A program made the position numbers and the translations under genes. The notes beneath the pieces are model-generated. The model was not told the origin of the DNA. It worked only from the letters and a program-made list of their open reading frames with translations, and searched no databases. This document shows, in pieces, positions 20,275-31,777 of a stretch of DNA of 31,854 nt. Source of the DNA: Pleurostoma richardsiae (lineage: Eukaryota > Ascomycota > Sordariomycetes > Calosphaeriales > Pleurostomataceae); contig JANBVO010000098.1 in the NCBI GenBank assembly GCA_030052745.1, positions 1 to 31,854 on the forward strand. Reading direction: 5' to 3'. Each line of letters starts with the position of its first letter. Position 1 is the stretch's first letter.

Positions 20275-21600
20275 ATGGCATCGAAAAGGAGAATTCCCGC
20301 CGTCGCTAAACTACTAGTAGAAGTTGAACCTTCTTAAGGGGCGGGTAGCTCGTTTATACTTTAATAAGAACTTAAGGCTTTTAAAAGGAGCTTTTCGCGG
20401 TTAGAATTACTAGAAAAATAGGTTAAAAGAGATACTTTAAATAGTTAAGATGTAACGGTGGAAACGATCGACTAACTATCGGTTTAAAGTTAAACGTATA
20501 GTTAAAAGATAATTAATATAATAATTACTTAGATTATCGTTTAAATTTAAGTTTAATAGACGTTTACCCTTACTTTAATTTACGTAGAAAAACGACTTCT
20601 CTTTTATAACTATAAAAAGTTAAAATAAGAAGTTATTACGGTAAAAATCGAAAATTAACTTCGAACTATCGACGAAAGTAATAAGTTTTAACTTACGGCT
20701 TTAGATAAGATTAAGATTTATTAGGCCGTTTCTAAGATATTTTTAAAGTTTTAATCGGAATAGAGGTAATAAAAATTACGTTTAAAATCTTAATAACCGC
20801 CAGAAATAATCAACTAGACTTTTTTTTTTAAATTCGTCTATAAGAAATATTTAAACCTTACTATACGTAAATATAAGATCTTTAAAAAATTATATACTTT
20901 CCGTTAAAAATACGATTAAATTCCGATAAACTACTAGTAAATTTAAAATTCTTTATATCGTAAACTAAATTACGATCCGGTAAATAATAATAAATTCGTA
21001 TAAGTTTATTAACGAAGATTACGCTTTAAAATTCGAAACGCCTTTATAATAACTAGTACTTTTTTCTAAAACGTTTAACGTATAACTACTGAAGTTTATA
21101 ATTAGTAAAAGATTTTTTAAAAGTAAAATTCTCGTAAGAAACGAACTTATAAGAACGTTTTTAATAGTAAAATACTTTCTAATAACTGAAAAAACGATTC
21201 GAATTATTAACTTCGAAACGTATTAAATTAATATAAAAAAAAATAAGAAATTCTAAAGTAATAAACCGTAATATAAGTAAAAGTAAAATAACCGAAAAAC
21301 TAATAAGTAAAATAAAGAAAAAACTTCTTAAAAACTAAAACTTCTAAAAGAAAAATTAAAGTTATTAAATACTTATTATAATTATTAATAATTTAATTAC
21401 TATATTAATAATTACTTTAACTAACGATAAGCTTATATATAGAATATAATAACAGAAATAAAATAAAAAATCGTTAAATTAAACGACTTAAATAAAGAAA
21501 ATATAACGGTAATAAGAAAAGCTAGAGGTTAGAAATAAATATTCCTAAATTTTTAACTATAAAAATAAAAAAAACGATAAACTTAATAATACTTTATTAA
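20275..21600 (+). pseudogene. gag: gag remnant of the chromovirus
   Basis: An ATG at 20275 opens a frame beginning MASKRRIPAVAKLLVEVEPS, stopped by a TAA that fits a mutated CAA. The rest of the segment is the place for gag by order, but the sequence is too damaged to recognise a capsid or zinc-knuckle motif. The right border is approximate. Confidence 0.5.
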
Positions 21601-24328
21601 ATAATAACCGAATTTCTTTTAAATAATAGAACGACTATACTAGTAAATATAAATATAAATACGAGGATATCGGTTAATATAATCGATAAAAAAACCGTTA
21701 AGAAAAAAAGTTTAAAACAAATCTTCTACTCCTTTTTACTCCTTTTAAATACTAATAACCAAGTAATTAAATGCTACGGAATTTACCTAATAATAATAAA
21801 GATAAAAAACGCTTACGGCTAATTTAAAACTATAAAATAAATCTTCTACGTTATTAATAAACTCGAATTATCGCCGAAACTCTTTCTTTTTTATAAAAAT
21901 TTAAGCTTTAAAAGTATTATCATCGATACCGTTCGTAAAGATTAAAATTTCGGCTTTTTTAAAACGAAAGACCTTAAAATATAAACCCGCCGAATAATTA
22001 ATAACTAACTCGTATATATTACTAACTTAACTCGAATAAAACTAACTTCTTAAAAAAACTTAATCTTATCTATCGACGATAAAGAAAACGTAGCTAACGC
22101 TTTATTCGGAAATTTACCGGAATATATTTAAGAATATATTAACGTTTTCGACGTAAAATTAACTAAATAAATACTTATAATTGAAAGAGTAAAACACGTT
22201 ATCGACTTATTCGAAAAAAAATAACTATTTTTTGAACTAATCTACTTAACGTTTCGACTATAAGCCGAAAAACTAACTAAATATTTAAAAAAGAATTTAA
22301 TAGTAAAGAAAATCTAATATAATACTAATTTAGTTAGTTCTTCGATCTTATTTATTTTTTAAAAAATAATAATCTTTAATTATATGTAAACTACCGAAGC
22401 TTTAACTTAGTAACGATTAAAAATCGATATTCCTTATTATTAATTAAAGAATTACTAAACCGCTTATAGGAATCGAAATATTATTCTAAAATTAACTTTA
22501 AGGAAACTTATTATCGAATACGAATTAAAAAAAACGACTACTAAAAAACTATTTTCCGGACGAAGTACGAATTATTCGAATATACCATAATATCGTTCGA
22601 GTTAATAAATATTCTTATTATATTCTAAGCTTATATATATAAAGCCTTAACTAGCTTATTAAACGTAACTTATATTATTTATTTCAACAATATTATAATC
22701 TTCGTTAATACCTACGAAGAATACGAAAAACGTTTCTAAGAAGTATTCGAACGGTTACGAAAGACTAGCTTATACGTTAAATAATTTAAATGTAAATTCT
22801 TTAAAGATCGTATAAAATTCCTTAGGTTTATTATATCGACGGAAGGGGTCGAAATAGACTTTAAAAAAATAATAACTATTTAAAAATAACCTACGTTAAA
22901 GAACGTACGAAATATTTAAATATTTTTAGGTTTTATTAATTTCTACCGGCGATTTATCTCTAAGTACTTTAAAATCGTAACCCCTTTAATAAACTTATTA
23001 AAAACGCGAACCGGTAACTTAATATTCGAGTAGTTAGTTAAAATAAATAAAGCCTTTTAAAACCTTAAAAAGGCTTTTATAACGGTTATAGTTTTACGGT
23101 ATTAAGACTTTTTTAAGAAAACGATCGTTAAAACTAATACCTCGGATAGAGCGATTTCCGGAATTTTATCTTAATAAATAGATAACGTATAGCGATTTAT
23201 CGTTTATTACTCGCGGAAGTTTACTAAGACGGAAATACGTTAATATACTAGTTAATAAGAACTATTAGCTATTATAGAAAGCTTCGAACATTAAAGATAT
23301 TATTTAAAAAATATAATTAACTAGTTTACGGTCTTTATAAACTACTAAGTTCTTAAAGGCGTTTTTAATTCTTTAACGAAAGATCTTCGAAGACGTTTTA
23401 TAAAATAAATATACTAGCTGTCGACGTTTAATTTCAACTTAGTACACCGGTTTAATAAGATAAACTTAACCGACGGTTTATTTAAAAAGCTAAACTATAT
23501 AAAAGAAGAAATTCTATATAAAAATATCTTACTTTCGTTAAAAACGAAATTATAACTCGACGAAAAACTATTAAAGTAGTAAGAAGTTAATTCTAAAGTT
23601 ATTAAACTTTAATAACTAATAAAAGAATTAAACGAAAGTTCTAGAAATTAAGTCGTAAAATTAAAAAAAGATTAGTTTTTTAAACCCGTAATTAAATCTA
23701 ATACTTAAAATAAATTACAATTACTAATTAAACGTAAGTAAATATCTTTTAATTTAAAGACGGAACGTACTTTAACGTTTAGAAACGTTAAGAACAATTT
23801 ACTTTCTAAAGACTCGTATAAGGTTATACGAGGAATAATCGTGGTAATTATTTAATCCTAAAGAAGGATAGTTCCTAAGATTACTAAGCTAAAGGGCCCT
23901 TTAGCGAATACTTAGTAGATAGTCGTCTCGAACGATACGTAGGAATTATTTAAAGTTAAGACGCTTAAAATGTTCCTATACTACGTAGTGAATAAGCTGA
24001 TGTAAGGCGAAACGGTATAGGTATTCGAGTTAAGTACGAAGTTATACGATACGATTAAAGGATTATAAAACTAAAATCTACAAATCGTTAAACTAAAAGT
24101 AGACGTTCGGGAACGAATTAAAATAAAAGGCGGATATATAGTAAATAAAGAAGACGTCTTTTAGTTTAAAAATCGCCTAGTTATTCTAACTTAAGAGGGC
24201 TTATAGTAAGAGATTTTACGACTATACTACGATTATTCGAAAATAAAGTATATAAGTTTTAATAAGACTATTAAGTTTATTATTCGTAAGTTCTACTAGA
24301 AGAACTTTACGACGAACGTCCGCGAATA

Positions 24329-24520
24329 TGTTACAATAAAGTAAGGTATGATTCGGGTTGAATTTCTAAGTGTTAGGAATGCCGGCACAGCCGGCATTCC
24401 AAGCTTATATACAGGAAGGCCGAGGCTGTAGCCTAAGGCCACAGTCGTCTTATCAGCTGTCGAACAAGCCAGACAGGCCGGCAGGCCTGTCAGGTTTGAC
24501 AAGCTTCTTTTAATGTAGCA
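24329..24520 (-). repeat. LTR (left copy) of the small nested element
   Basis: Begins TGTTACAATAAAG and ends TTTTAATGTAGCA on the plus strand. It contains a short perfect hairpin, GAATGCCGGC / GCCGGCATTC, at about 24378-24400. In element orientation this is the 3' LTR. Confidence 0.93.
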
Positions 24521-24562
24521 TGCCCTCCTATACTAAGAAACAGATATGGTCCCCATTCCTCG

Positions 24563-25207
24563 TTAATAGCTTTCGTCGTACTCGTCGAAGCTGTCGTCAG
24601 CTTCGTCAAGCTCGTCATCGAGTTCGTTATCGTATTCGTCGAAGCTATTGTTGACTCCGTCGAATACGTCGTCGGGCTCGTTGTCAGGCTCGTCGAAACT
24701 ATCGTCAGTTTCGTCAAGTTCGTCGTCAGGTTCGTCGTCAGATCGATCGTCAGATCCAGACTCGTCACGCTCGTCGTTAGAACTATCATTACTCCACTGC
24801 TGGTTAAGTCCTTCAAAGTTGGAAGGAACTGATTACCGAAGAGGTACTGATAACGACTGGGAGGAATAGAGATAAGTCGTTTCATCGTATCGGTTTGCCG
24901 AGGTTAACGGTCTTAGCAATAGAGATACCGGGAAGTTCGGAAGGAAAGGAAAAGGAGAAGGAGAGGAAGAAGCTAAGGCTACCGGGGCGTCAAACTTATT
25001 CCGTTTGTCGGTTTTATAACCCGTCACTTTAAGATAACGAAAGAGCTGCCTTCGGTTATCGAAGAAGATACCGCATTTCTAGCACGTTTGACGAGATTAT
25101 TGTTGTTGACGGTCTTTTATTTCTTAACGGAGTAATTTATACTCTTCTCTCGTTTCGTTAATAATCTTTATAAAGTCAAAAAGAACTACGGCGAGAGAGT
25201 CAGCCAT
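24563..25207 (-). pseudogene. zinc-finger and acidic-tail ORF of the small LTR element
   Basis: On the minus strand a frame of 215 codons runs from ATG at 25207 to TAA at 24563. It begins MADSLAVVLFDFIKIINETR and contains TC*KCGIFFDNRRQLFRYLKV with TGY, which fits a C2H2-type finger whose ligand His codons became Tyr. After a Ser/Pro-rich middle comes a long Asp/Glu-rich tail (for example DEPDDELDETDDSFDEPD). Four in-frame stops before the end (TAA/TAG) fit mutated Gln codons. It does not look like gag-pol. I do not recognise the family, although similar finger-like segments occur near the N-terminus of some fungal Gypsy polyproteins. Confidence 0.6.
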
Positions 25208-25260
25208 CGTCGTTCTAGCCGGGATCGAAGAGAAGAAGAGGTCTACCGGGACCTAGGAAG

Positions 25261-25487
25261 CTATCTGGCCGATTGAACGGGATAACGTTCACAGGGTAAA
25301 GAATGGCTACCGGGCCGGTTCGTAGATACGGCTATAAGTACCGTCTCGGCGATAAGTACCGTTACGATTATCGAAATGTTATCTGGCCGAATAAACAGGA
25401 TAACGTTCACGAAGGAATGGCTGCCGGGCCGGTATGTGACAACAGCACAATGCTGCCTCGACAATAAATGCCGTCACGCTTGTCGTC
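25261..25487. repeat. 118-bp tandem duplication inside the small element
   Basis: Two diverged copies start with (C/T)TATCTGGCCGA at 25261 and 25379. Both continue with GGATAACGTTCAC-like and GCCGGGCCGGT-like words at matching offsets; the second copy fades near 25487. Confidence 0.75.
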
Positions 25488-25725
25488 TTCTAGGTTGTTA
25501 CTGTCGACGTGGTCGTCTTCAATAACTGGTTCTGGCACAAGAAGGTTATCTCCCCCAGGGCTCGAGCTGTTGAGGACCAGCTCGATGCTATCTGTGGGCA
25601 CCGACTTGCTACAATAAGCCGTTAACGGGCCATTGCTATCGGTAACGTGGCCTTCGTTATTGTTGACGAAGGGGATCACGGTAATGAAAAGGCAATCAGT
25701 CGATTCGTGATGAGTGGGTACCACT

Positions 25726-25917
25726 TGTTACAATAAAGTAAGGTATGATTCGGGTTGAATTTCTAAGTGTTAGGAATGCCGGCACAGCCGGCATTCCAAG
25801 CTTATATACAGGAAGGCCGAGGCTGTAGCCTAAGGCCATAGTCGTCTTATCAGCTGTCGAACAAGCCAGACAGGCCGGCAGGCCTGTTAGGTTTGGCAAG
25901 CTTCTTTTAATGTAGTA
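25726..25917 (-). repeat. LTR (right copy) of the small nested element
   Basis: Same 192 bp as the left copy apart from about four transitions. In element orientation this is the 5' LTR, followed after 2 nt by the TGGTACCCACTC primer site. Confidence 0.93.
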
Positions 25918-27070
25918 GAATACGTCGCCTTTTATTAAACTTATTAAAGGATTAAAAAACTAAAGTATAAGCCGTATAAAGAGCTTTAGTTTTTACTTAT
26001 ATTAAAGTACTTTTTTTAAAAGATTAACTTCGACTTTATTACTAGCTTTTTAAATAATATAGTCGAAAACGGAACGGAATGCGATACGATTTTCGTAATA
26101 GTAAACTATTACATTAAGTTCGTAATATTTATACTAACTTAAAAATCGTTAAACGTAACTAGGATAATTAAGTTATTTTATAAACACGTAAAAAGTTTAA
26201 TTCGAAACTTTTAAAAGTATTGTAAGCGATAAAGATTATTTTTTTATAAGCGAATTCTAAAAGGAATATATTAAGGTAAAAGGAATAAAAAGTCGGATGT
26301 TTATTACTTACTACTTATAAATTAATAAACAGACGGAATGTATTTACTAAACGTTAAAACGATATCTTAAAGTTTATTACGTTAAAAACTTTTAATAATA
26401 AATTAAAGTCTTCTAAAATACCGAATTCGTATATAATAATAACGTTTATTTAATGATTTAAATAAGTTTATTTTACGTATTATATAGATATTACTTTAAA
26501 ATAATAAAATAAGTACGAGAACGAAACTCGTTACGAGTTTAAAGTATTATCGAACGTTTAACGAATATAGAAAGGTTTCGCTAGTAGATAGCCGAATACT
26601 AAGTAAGGGTAATACGAACTTAGAAGAAATATTACGATACTCGATATTAGCCGATAGAATTTTAAGTTAGTTAAGTAGTAAGTTTATTTATACGGAACTT
26701 ACGATTTAAGAACGGTTCGAAATTAGCTCCGACTTACATTAAGGTTAAGATTATTAAACGTATTAGTATTTAAGTTTATCGAATAATACTCCTTATAATA
26801 TACTTTCGCGTTTATAACGTTTTCTTAATTTCCTTATTCGAGCCGTAGAACGAGTGGATGAAGAAGGAAGAAGTTATACTGTTTTTAGAATTCGAAAATA
26901 AAGAAGAAGAATAAGAAATAGAAGAGATAATAACTTATAAGGGAAAAGGACTGGCAACTCGTTTCTTAATTAAATAGAAGGGCTGGCCGGTAGAATATAA
27001 CATTTAAGAACCCCGAAAATACTTCGGAAACGCTTTAACTTTACTACGTAAATATAAAAAGAAGACCGAA

Positions 27071-29302
27071 AGGTATTACTATAAATAGAACGATTAATCG
27101 GCGAATAACTGTAAAAAAAGGAAAGATAGTAGCTTTTAAAATATTAAATTCTTAAGAAGAAAATATAAACGTTTATTTTAAAAAGCCTTTATAAAGATTA
27201 ACTACCGATTAATTAATAAACGAACTAAACGTAGAAAAATTATTATTAACTTTATCGTTAGATAGCGATAGATTATTTTATAATGATTTCTTTACTAAAA
27301 TAACATACCGATTAATTATAACGAAAAGATTAAGAAAAACCTGAACCGTAATTAATTTATTTACTAAGAACTTTTTTAAAGCCCGTATTCGTTTAATAAG
27401 TTCGTATAACGTACTTAACTACCCTTTATTAATATACTATATAATAATAGAAAAAACGACTTAGAGATCTTGTTAAAGTAGGTAAGGGGTTAAATGGATT
27501 CAAATTACGATACTCTCTAACTATCTCTATTCTACAGTCTTTCTTCTAGATATATATAATTCTTATTGAATTTGGATTTGTAATAGTTGTAAAACTGGAT
27601 ATCTTATTTACCGAGATATGAAACCGGATATCTTACTTACCGAAATATAAAACCAGTTATTTCTATTCCGGAACGTTTAGTTGTTTTAGAATTCAATATT
27701 TGTGGATATAGTTGTTTTAGATTACTTAGAATTCGGCTGGAGCCTATTCTAATGTTTTAAAGTTGTTTTAACTGTTTTAGAGTTTCATTAAACCTGAAAA
27801 GGTAATATATTTTACAGATCTTATTAACGTTTTTATAAAAAAGGTTAGCTCGGACGTAAGCTATTACTAAGTTAACGAAAGTTCGAAAATTCGAAAAGCT
27901 TATAGAAAGAAATAACGGAAATAAAACCTTTTAAAGAACTTTAACGTACCGTATTTATTATTACGATAGAGTAGCGAAGTAAATAAAAAGGTTAGAATAA
28001 ATATATATTAAATATTCGAGACGTTTAGTAAGTAAGTTCTATTTAAGCTCTTAACTTACGTACGCCGGCCGAACGTTCGAAACTAATTCTTCGATTAAAT
28101 CTACGTCGATAAAGTTACAAAAAATATAATACTAAAGTAGTATCGCTTAAATAGTAAGGAGCTAACGTATCGCCGATAATTCGTTAAGTATCGCCTGTTT
28201 CCGTCGGTTTTTACTTTCGTAAACGGTACGGTTCGAAATTAACGTTTTCATAAACTAAAGACCAGCTTTACGAAAAGCTTTTAAGTTTTTTCCAATTAAA
28301 ATCGCCGTATTACGGTCGATAATTTTATTACTTTTCGTACGGTCAACGTAAATAGAAGTTATTACGAACTTAGTATTTTAAATAACTTAGATTATTTCTT
28401 TATACTTTTTAAGAATTTAGATACCGTTAGTAAGTAATCGGCGACGAATTAAAGGTTATATATAAGTTTATATCGTACGTTATTATTTTTATAGGTATAA
28501 TAACGGGCTTTAAAGTTATTTGTAAAGTAAAAATCGATAACTTTTAAGTTTTTATAACGTATATTAATATAATTAACGTAAAGTAACTGTAAAACGTTAA
28601 CCGAATATTTATTATAATATTTAAAATATTACGGAAAAACAATACTTTATATAGATTAAAAAGTTCGACCGTTCCCTTTTATTTAACCTCGTTAAAGAAA
28701 AAATAGTTATAAGAACTTTAACGTAACTTATTTTATAATTACTCGACGAAACGGAAAAATAAGCTAAAAAGAAAGGAGTTAAAGAAAAAAGAGAATCTAT
28801 AAGAAGAAAGGAAAACTCTATAACTACTTTTATATTCCAACTAGCCCTTAAAAGAGCCCCGAAGACGAAATTCCGATTAAACGAAGAAGGAAAGTCAAAG
28901 AAAAGGATAAAATCGACGAATCTAACTACTTAAATAGACGAGCTTTTAAAGATATTAACGACAAGCCCAATCCTAGATAAAGAAAGTTTCTACGAAGGCG
29001 AGAAATCGTAAGAAGGTCCTTACGAAGGCGAAAAGCCGTAAGATATTACGGCGTAAGATAAGGAAGGGGACTACGCGCTATTATAAGCCAATACCAGGGC
29101 CGAACAGCCACAGAAGGACCTCCGGGTTACGGGTAACGGGATAATCCGCCATACGGCCTAGAATTAAATCGTAGGCGGGTACTAATAATAGGATAGGTTA
29201 CTATTCTTTTTCCCTACTAACATAAAGGTTTTTTAACGAGGATAGCTGGCGAAGAGATCGCTACTTAGAAGCCTTTAATTGGACGCTAGGGGCTAGCGTT
29301 CT
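27071..29302 (+). other. unexplained 3' region of the chromovirus (about 1.9 kb without the solo LTR)
   Basis: After the chromodomain a Gypsy element usually reaches its 3' LTR quickly, but here about 1.9 kb remain. In one plus-strand frame from 27842 the only stops are TAA/TAG until a TGA at 29303-29305, directly before the purine tract. Within it 28740-29080 reads most like protein (SFYEGEKS*EGPYEGEKP, IDELLKILTTSPILDKESF). Because TGA is rare in RIP-mutated DNA and stops are about as frequent as chance in the AT-rich part, this is weak evidence for an extra ORF. Confidence 0.35.
27471..27816 (+). repeat. solo LTR of a third LTR family
   Basis: 346-bp TG..CA sequence (starts TGTTAAAGTAGG, ends ATTTTACA) flanked by identical GATCT duplications at 27466-27470 and 27817-27821. 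No internal region remains, so the full element was lost by LTR-LTR recombination after insertion. A second copy lies at 29621-29967. Confidence 0.92.
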
Positions 29303-29317
29303 TGAAGGGGGGGATAG
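29303..29317 (+). other. polypurine tract of the chromovirus
   Basis: TGAAGGGGGGGATAG directly precedes the TG of the 3' LTR at 29318, the expected place for plus-strand priming. Confidence 0.85.
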
Positions 29318-29610
29318 TGTAAGAGGGACGTTAAGAAGGTGGTACCTAGTCGTTCATATAGGAAGAAAGCCTGGGCTACGATGGCCTAGGCCCGGGTAGG
29401 GCATCTGACTGAGCATATGCCTAGGTACGTACGGAATGCCGTGACTAGCCGGGCCCCTTTTAGGGCCCGGGGCCCGTATAGGCTCCTTTTAAGGCCGTTC
29501 GCCGGGCCTTCGGAGAATAACCGGCAAGTTGAAGTTTCACAACTAAGAATATACTACCCTTTGTGTTATATCTCCCTTCCTTGCCTTGTGAATATACCGA
29601 TCCCCTTATA
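29318..29610 (+). repeat. 3' LTR of the chromovirus
   Basis: Starts TGTAAGAGGG, ends CCCCTTATA, 293 bp. Relative to the 5' copy it shows CA to TA changes (for example CACATG to CATATG, CACGTGC to TACGTAC), and the 5' copy shows others, so both were lightly mutated independently. Confidence 0.93.
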
Positions 29611-29620
29611 AAAATAAGTT

Positions 29621-29967
29621 TGTTAAAGTAGGTAAGGGGTTAAATAAATTCAAATTGTAATATTCTATATTCTATTCTAATTCTACAGTCTTTCTTCTAG
29701 ATATATATAATTCTTATTGAATTTAGATTTATAATAGTTGTAAAACCGGATATCTTATTTACCGAGATGTAAAACCGGATATCTTACTTACCGAAATATA
29801 AAACCGGTTATTTCTATTCCAAAACGTTTAGTTGTTTTGGAATTCAATATTTGTGGATATAGTTGTTTTAGATTACCTAGAATTTAGCTGGAGCCTATTC
29901 TAGTGTTTTAGAGTTGTTTTGACTGTTTTAGAGTTTTATTAAACCTAAAAAGGTAATATATTTTACA
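29621..29967 (+). repeat. second copy of the third-family LTR, without target duplication
   Basis: 347 bp, closely similar to 27471-27816 over its whole length (TGTTAAAGTAGG..ATTTTACA). Flanking pentamers differ (AAGTT before, TAATT after). The left flank follows the chromovirus target site; the right flank opens directly inside protease codons of another Gypsy element. Confidence 0.88.
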
Positions 29968-31777
29968 TAATTAATAAACGCTTAACGTTATAATAAATAG
30001 TAGAGTATAAAGGAATTTCGTATCTTTAACTATCGTAAATAAGTATAAGATACTTTAGAAAAAGAAAGAACGACTATATTAGCTATATAACGTAGAAAGA
30101 TAGCTCGTTTCCTACGGAAACGGACTGGTTAATAAGGAGACTGCGTACTTCTAAGTCATAATCGAAGGACGTACTACTCTTATTATCTTCGATATTATTG
30201 ACATAGTTAAATATTAAATAATATTAGAAATACTTTAGTTAAAAGAATATAACCTTTAGATAAATTAAACTACCGGTTAAGTAAAGTTAATAGTAGTTAT
30301 TTATAATTTAAAGTAATAACGATAAGCTACGGAAGTAAACGATAATAAATAGTTATTTTATATGAAAAGAATAAAAGCGAATCGTTTCAATAGTATTCTA
30401 TTAAAATACCTAGTCTACGAAAAGATATTCTAACTAAAGCTCGAAACGAGATTACCTCCGTATAATGAATAAGACTACGAAATACCTTTAAAACTAAAGA
30501 CGATATTAAAGTTTTATAAAATCTATACGTTAAATAAAACTAAACTATAAATATTAAAAAAATACCTCGATAAAAACCTCTAAAAAAAATACATACGACC
30601 TTCGATATTACTCGTAAGATACCTTATACTTTTCGTACTATAGAAAAAAAAAGACTTACGATTATATATAAATTATAAATAATTTAACGATATTATTATT
30701 AAAAACTAGTACCTTTTACTACTAATATTAAAACTATAAAATCGACTATACGGAATTAATTAGTTTATTACTTTCGATATACTTAGAATATATAACTTTA
30801 TCCGTATTAAAAAAATAAAAAAATAAAAAACAACGTTTAAAACTCGATTCAAATATTATAAATACTTCGTTATACCTTTCGGACTTACCAACGTACCCGT
30901 TATTTTCCAAAGTATAATCAACTACGTACTTTGATAGTTCCTTAATATTTTCGTTATTATATATCTAAACGATATCCTTATATATTTTAAAACGTTAGAA
31001 GAACATAAGAAATACGTTTACTAAATATTATAAATACTATAAGACGTTAATCTACTAGTTAATCTTAAGAAAAACACATTCTATATATAAAAAGTCGATT
31101 TTCTAAAGTATATTATTATACCTTCGTCGATATAAATATAAATATCTAAGATCACCGTAGTTAAAAACTAGCCGATACCGACGAATGTTCGAGAAATTAA
31201 AGGATTTTTAAGATTCCTTAACTTTTACAAATAGTTCATTAAGAATTATAAGTTAATCGTTAAACCTCTCACCGACCTTATTAAAAAGGAGCTATAGACC
31301 TTCATATAAAGATTAAAACAACAAAAGGCTTTCGACACTTTAAAGAATAAGATATTAGAAAACCTTATATATACGAACTTAAATCTAATAAAACTATTCG
31401 AAGTCGAAATAAACGTATTCAACTACGCTTTAAGAAGATAACTAAGATAGAGAAACGAAGAAAAACGACTACATTTAATAGTATTTTTTTCTAAGAAACT
31501 ATACGGACTAAAGTTAAACTATCTTATATACGATAAGAAACTTATAGTTATTATCGAAGTATTTAGAAAATAAAAACGATACCTTAATAAATTAACATAC
31601 GAAGTTATAGTTTATATAAATTATAAAAATCTTACTTATTTTATTATAACTAAAGAACTTAATAATAAATAAACTAGATAGTTAGAAGAACTTTTAAAAT
31701 TTAACTTCTGAATTATATACCGTAAAAGATCGGAAAACAGTAGAGTAAACGTACTTAATAGAAAACTAGATTATTAC
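29968..31777 (+). pseudogene. pol: second Gypsy pol fragment: protease, RT, RNase H; gag absent
   Basis: The sequence enters at the protease (NSRV*RNFVS at about 30000 fits a mutated DSGAxxNFVS), followed by KEYNL*IN*TTG*VKL (about 30250-30290). RT: YIRPSI near 30590, FGLTNVP at about 30880, catalytic YLDD now YLND at 30962-30973, FLNFYK*FIKNYK. RNase H: FFSKKLYGLKLNYLIYDKKL at about 31490, then INYKNLTYFIITKELNNK and YRKRSEN, ending LDY at 31773. It is a different Gypsy lineage from the chromovirus. No gag or own LTR is visible. Confidence 0.85.

Larger units (their letters stand above)
24329..25917 (-). mobile_element. 1589-bp non-autonomous LTR element nested in the chromovirus integrase
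   Basis: Two 192-bp LTRs (24329-24520 and 25726-25917) with TG..CA/TA ends and perfect 5-bp target duplications GAATA (24324-24328 and 25918-25922). Orientation is minus: reading that way, a primer site TGGTACCCACTC begins 2 nt inside the upstream LTR (25723-25712), and a purine tract AGGAGGG (24529-24523) sits just before the downstream LTR. The LTRs differ by only about four transitions, mostly CA to TA, so the insertion is young compared with its host. The interior has no protease, RT or integrase; it carries one recognisable ORF (24563-25207) and a 118-bp tandem duplication. Confidence 0.92.
21600..27070 (+). pseudogene. pol: pol remnant: protease, RT, RNase H, integrase, chromodomain (interrupted)
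   Basis: Readable pieces in order: a retropepsin-side segment (about 21700-21960); RT (about 22200-22950) with the catalytic YFDD box now YFNN at 22680-22691, then ERLRKTSLYVK and GFINFYRRFISKY; RNase H (about 23050-23400) with YYSRKFTKTE and ELLAIIESFEH; integrase zinc-binding region from about 24220, cut at 24328 by the nested element and resuming at 25923; integrase core with QTECI near 26330; and a chromodomain (about 26900-27060) including YKGKGLATRFLIK, KGWPVEYNI and EPRKYFGNALTLL. In the zinc-binding part His and Cys positions read as Tyr, typical of CpA/TpG transitions. Borders are approximate. Confidence 0.88.
19941..29610 (+). mobile_element. complete Ty3/Gypsy chromovirus, heavily mutated, with two later insertions
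   Basis: Two 293-bp LTRs (19941-20233 and 29318-29610) bound the element, flanked by identical 5-bp target duplications AAAAT (19936-19940 and 29611-29615). Internal order is gag, protease, RT, RNase H, integrase, chromodomain, which defines the chromovirus branch of Ty3/Gypsy. A purine tract precedes the 3' LTR. The span is 9670 bp; without the nested element (24329-25917), the solo LTR (27471-27816) and one copy of each of their duplications it was about 7.7 kb. It cannot be functional: frames carry many stops and catalytic residues are changed. Confidence 0.93.

Noticed and set aside
24648-24869. Ser-rich plus-strand frame in the small LTR element
   Set aside because: It is the complement of the acidic Asp/Glu-rich tail; primer site and purine tract place the coding strand on minus.
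29621-31777. 29621-29967 as the 5' LTR of the following Gypsy pol
   Set aside because: There is no room for a primer site and gag: protease codons begin within about 35 bp of the LTR end.
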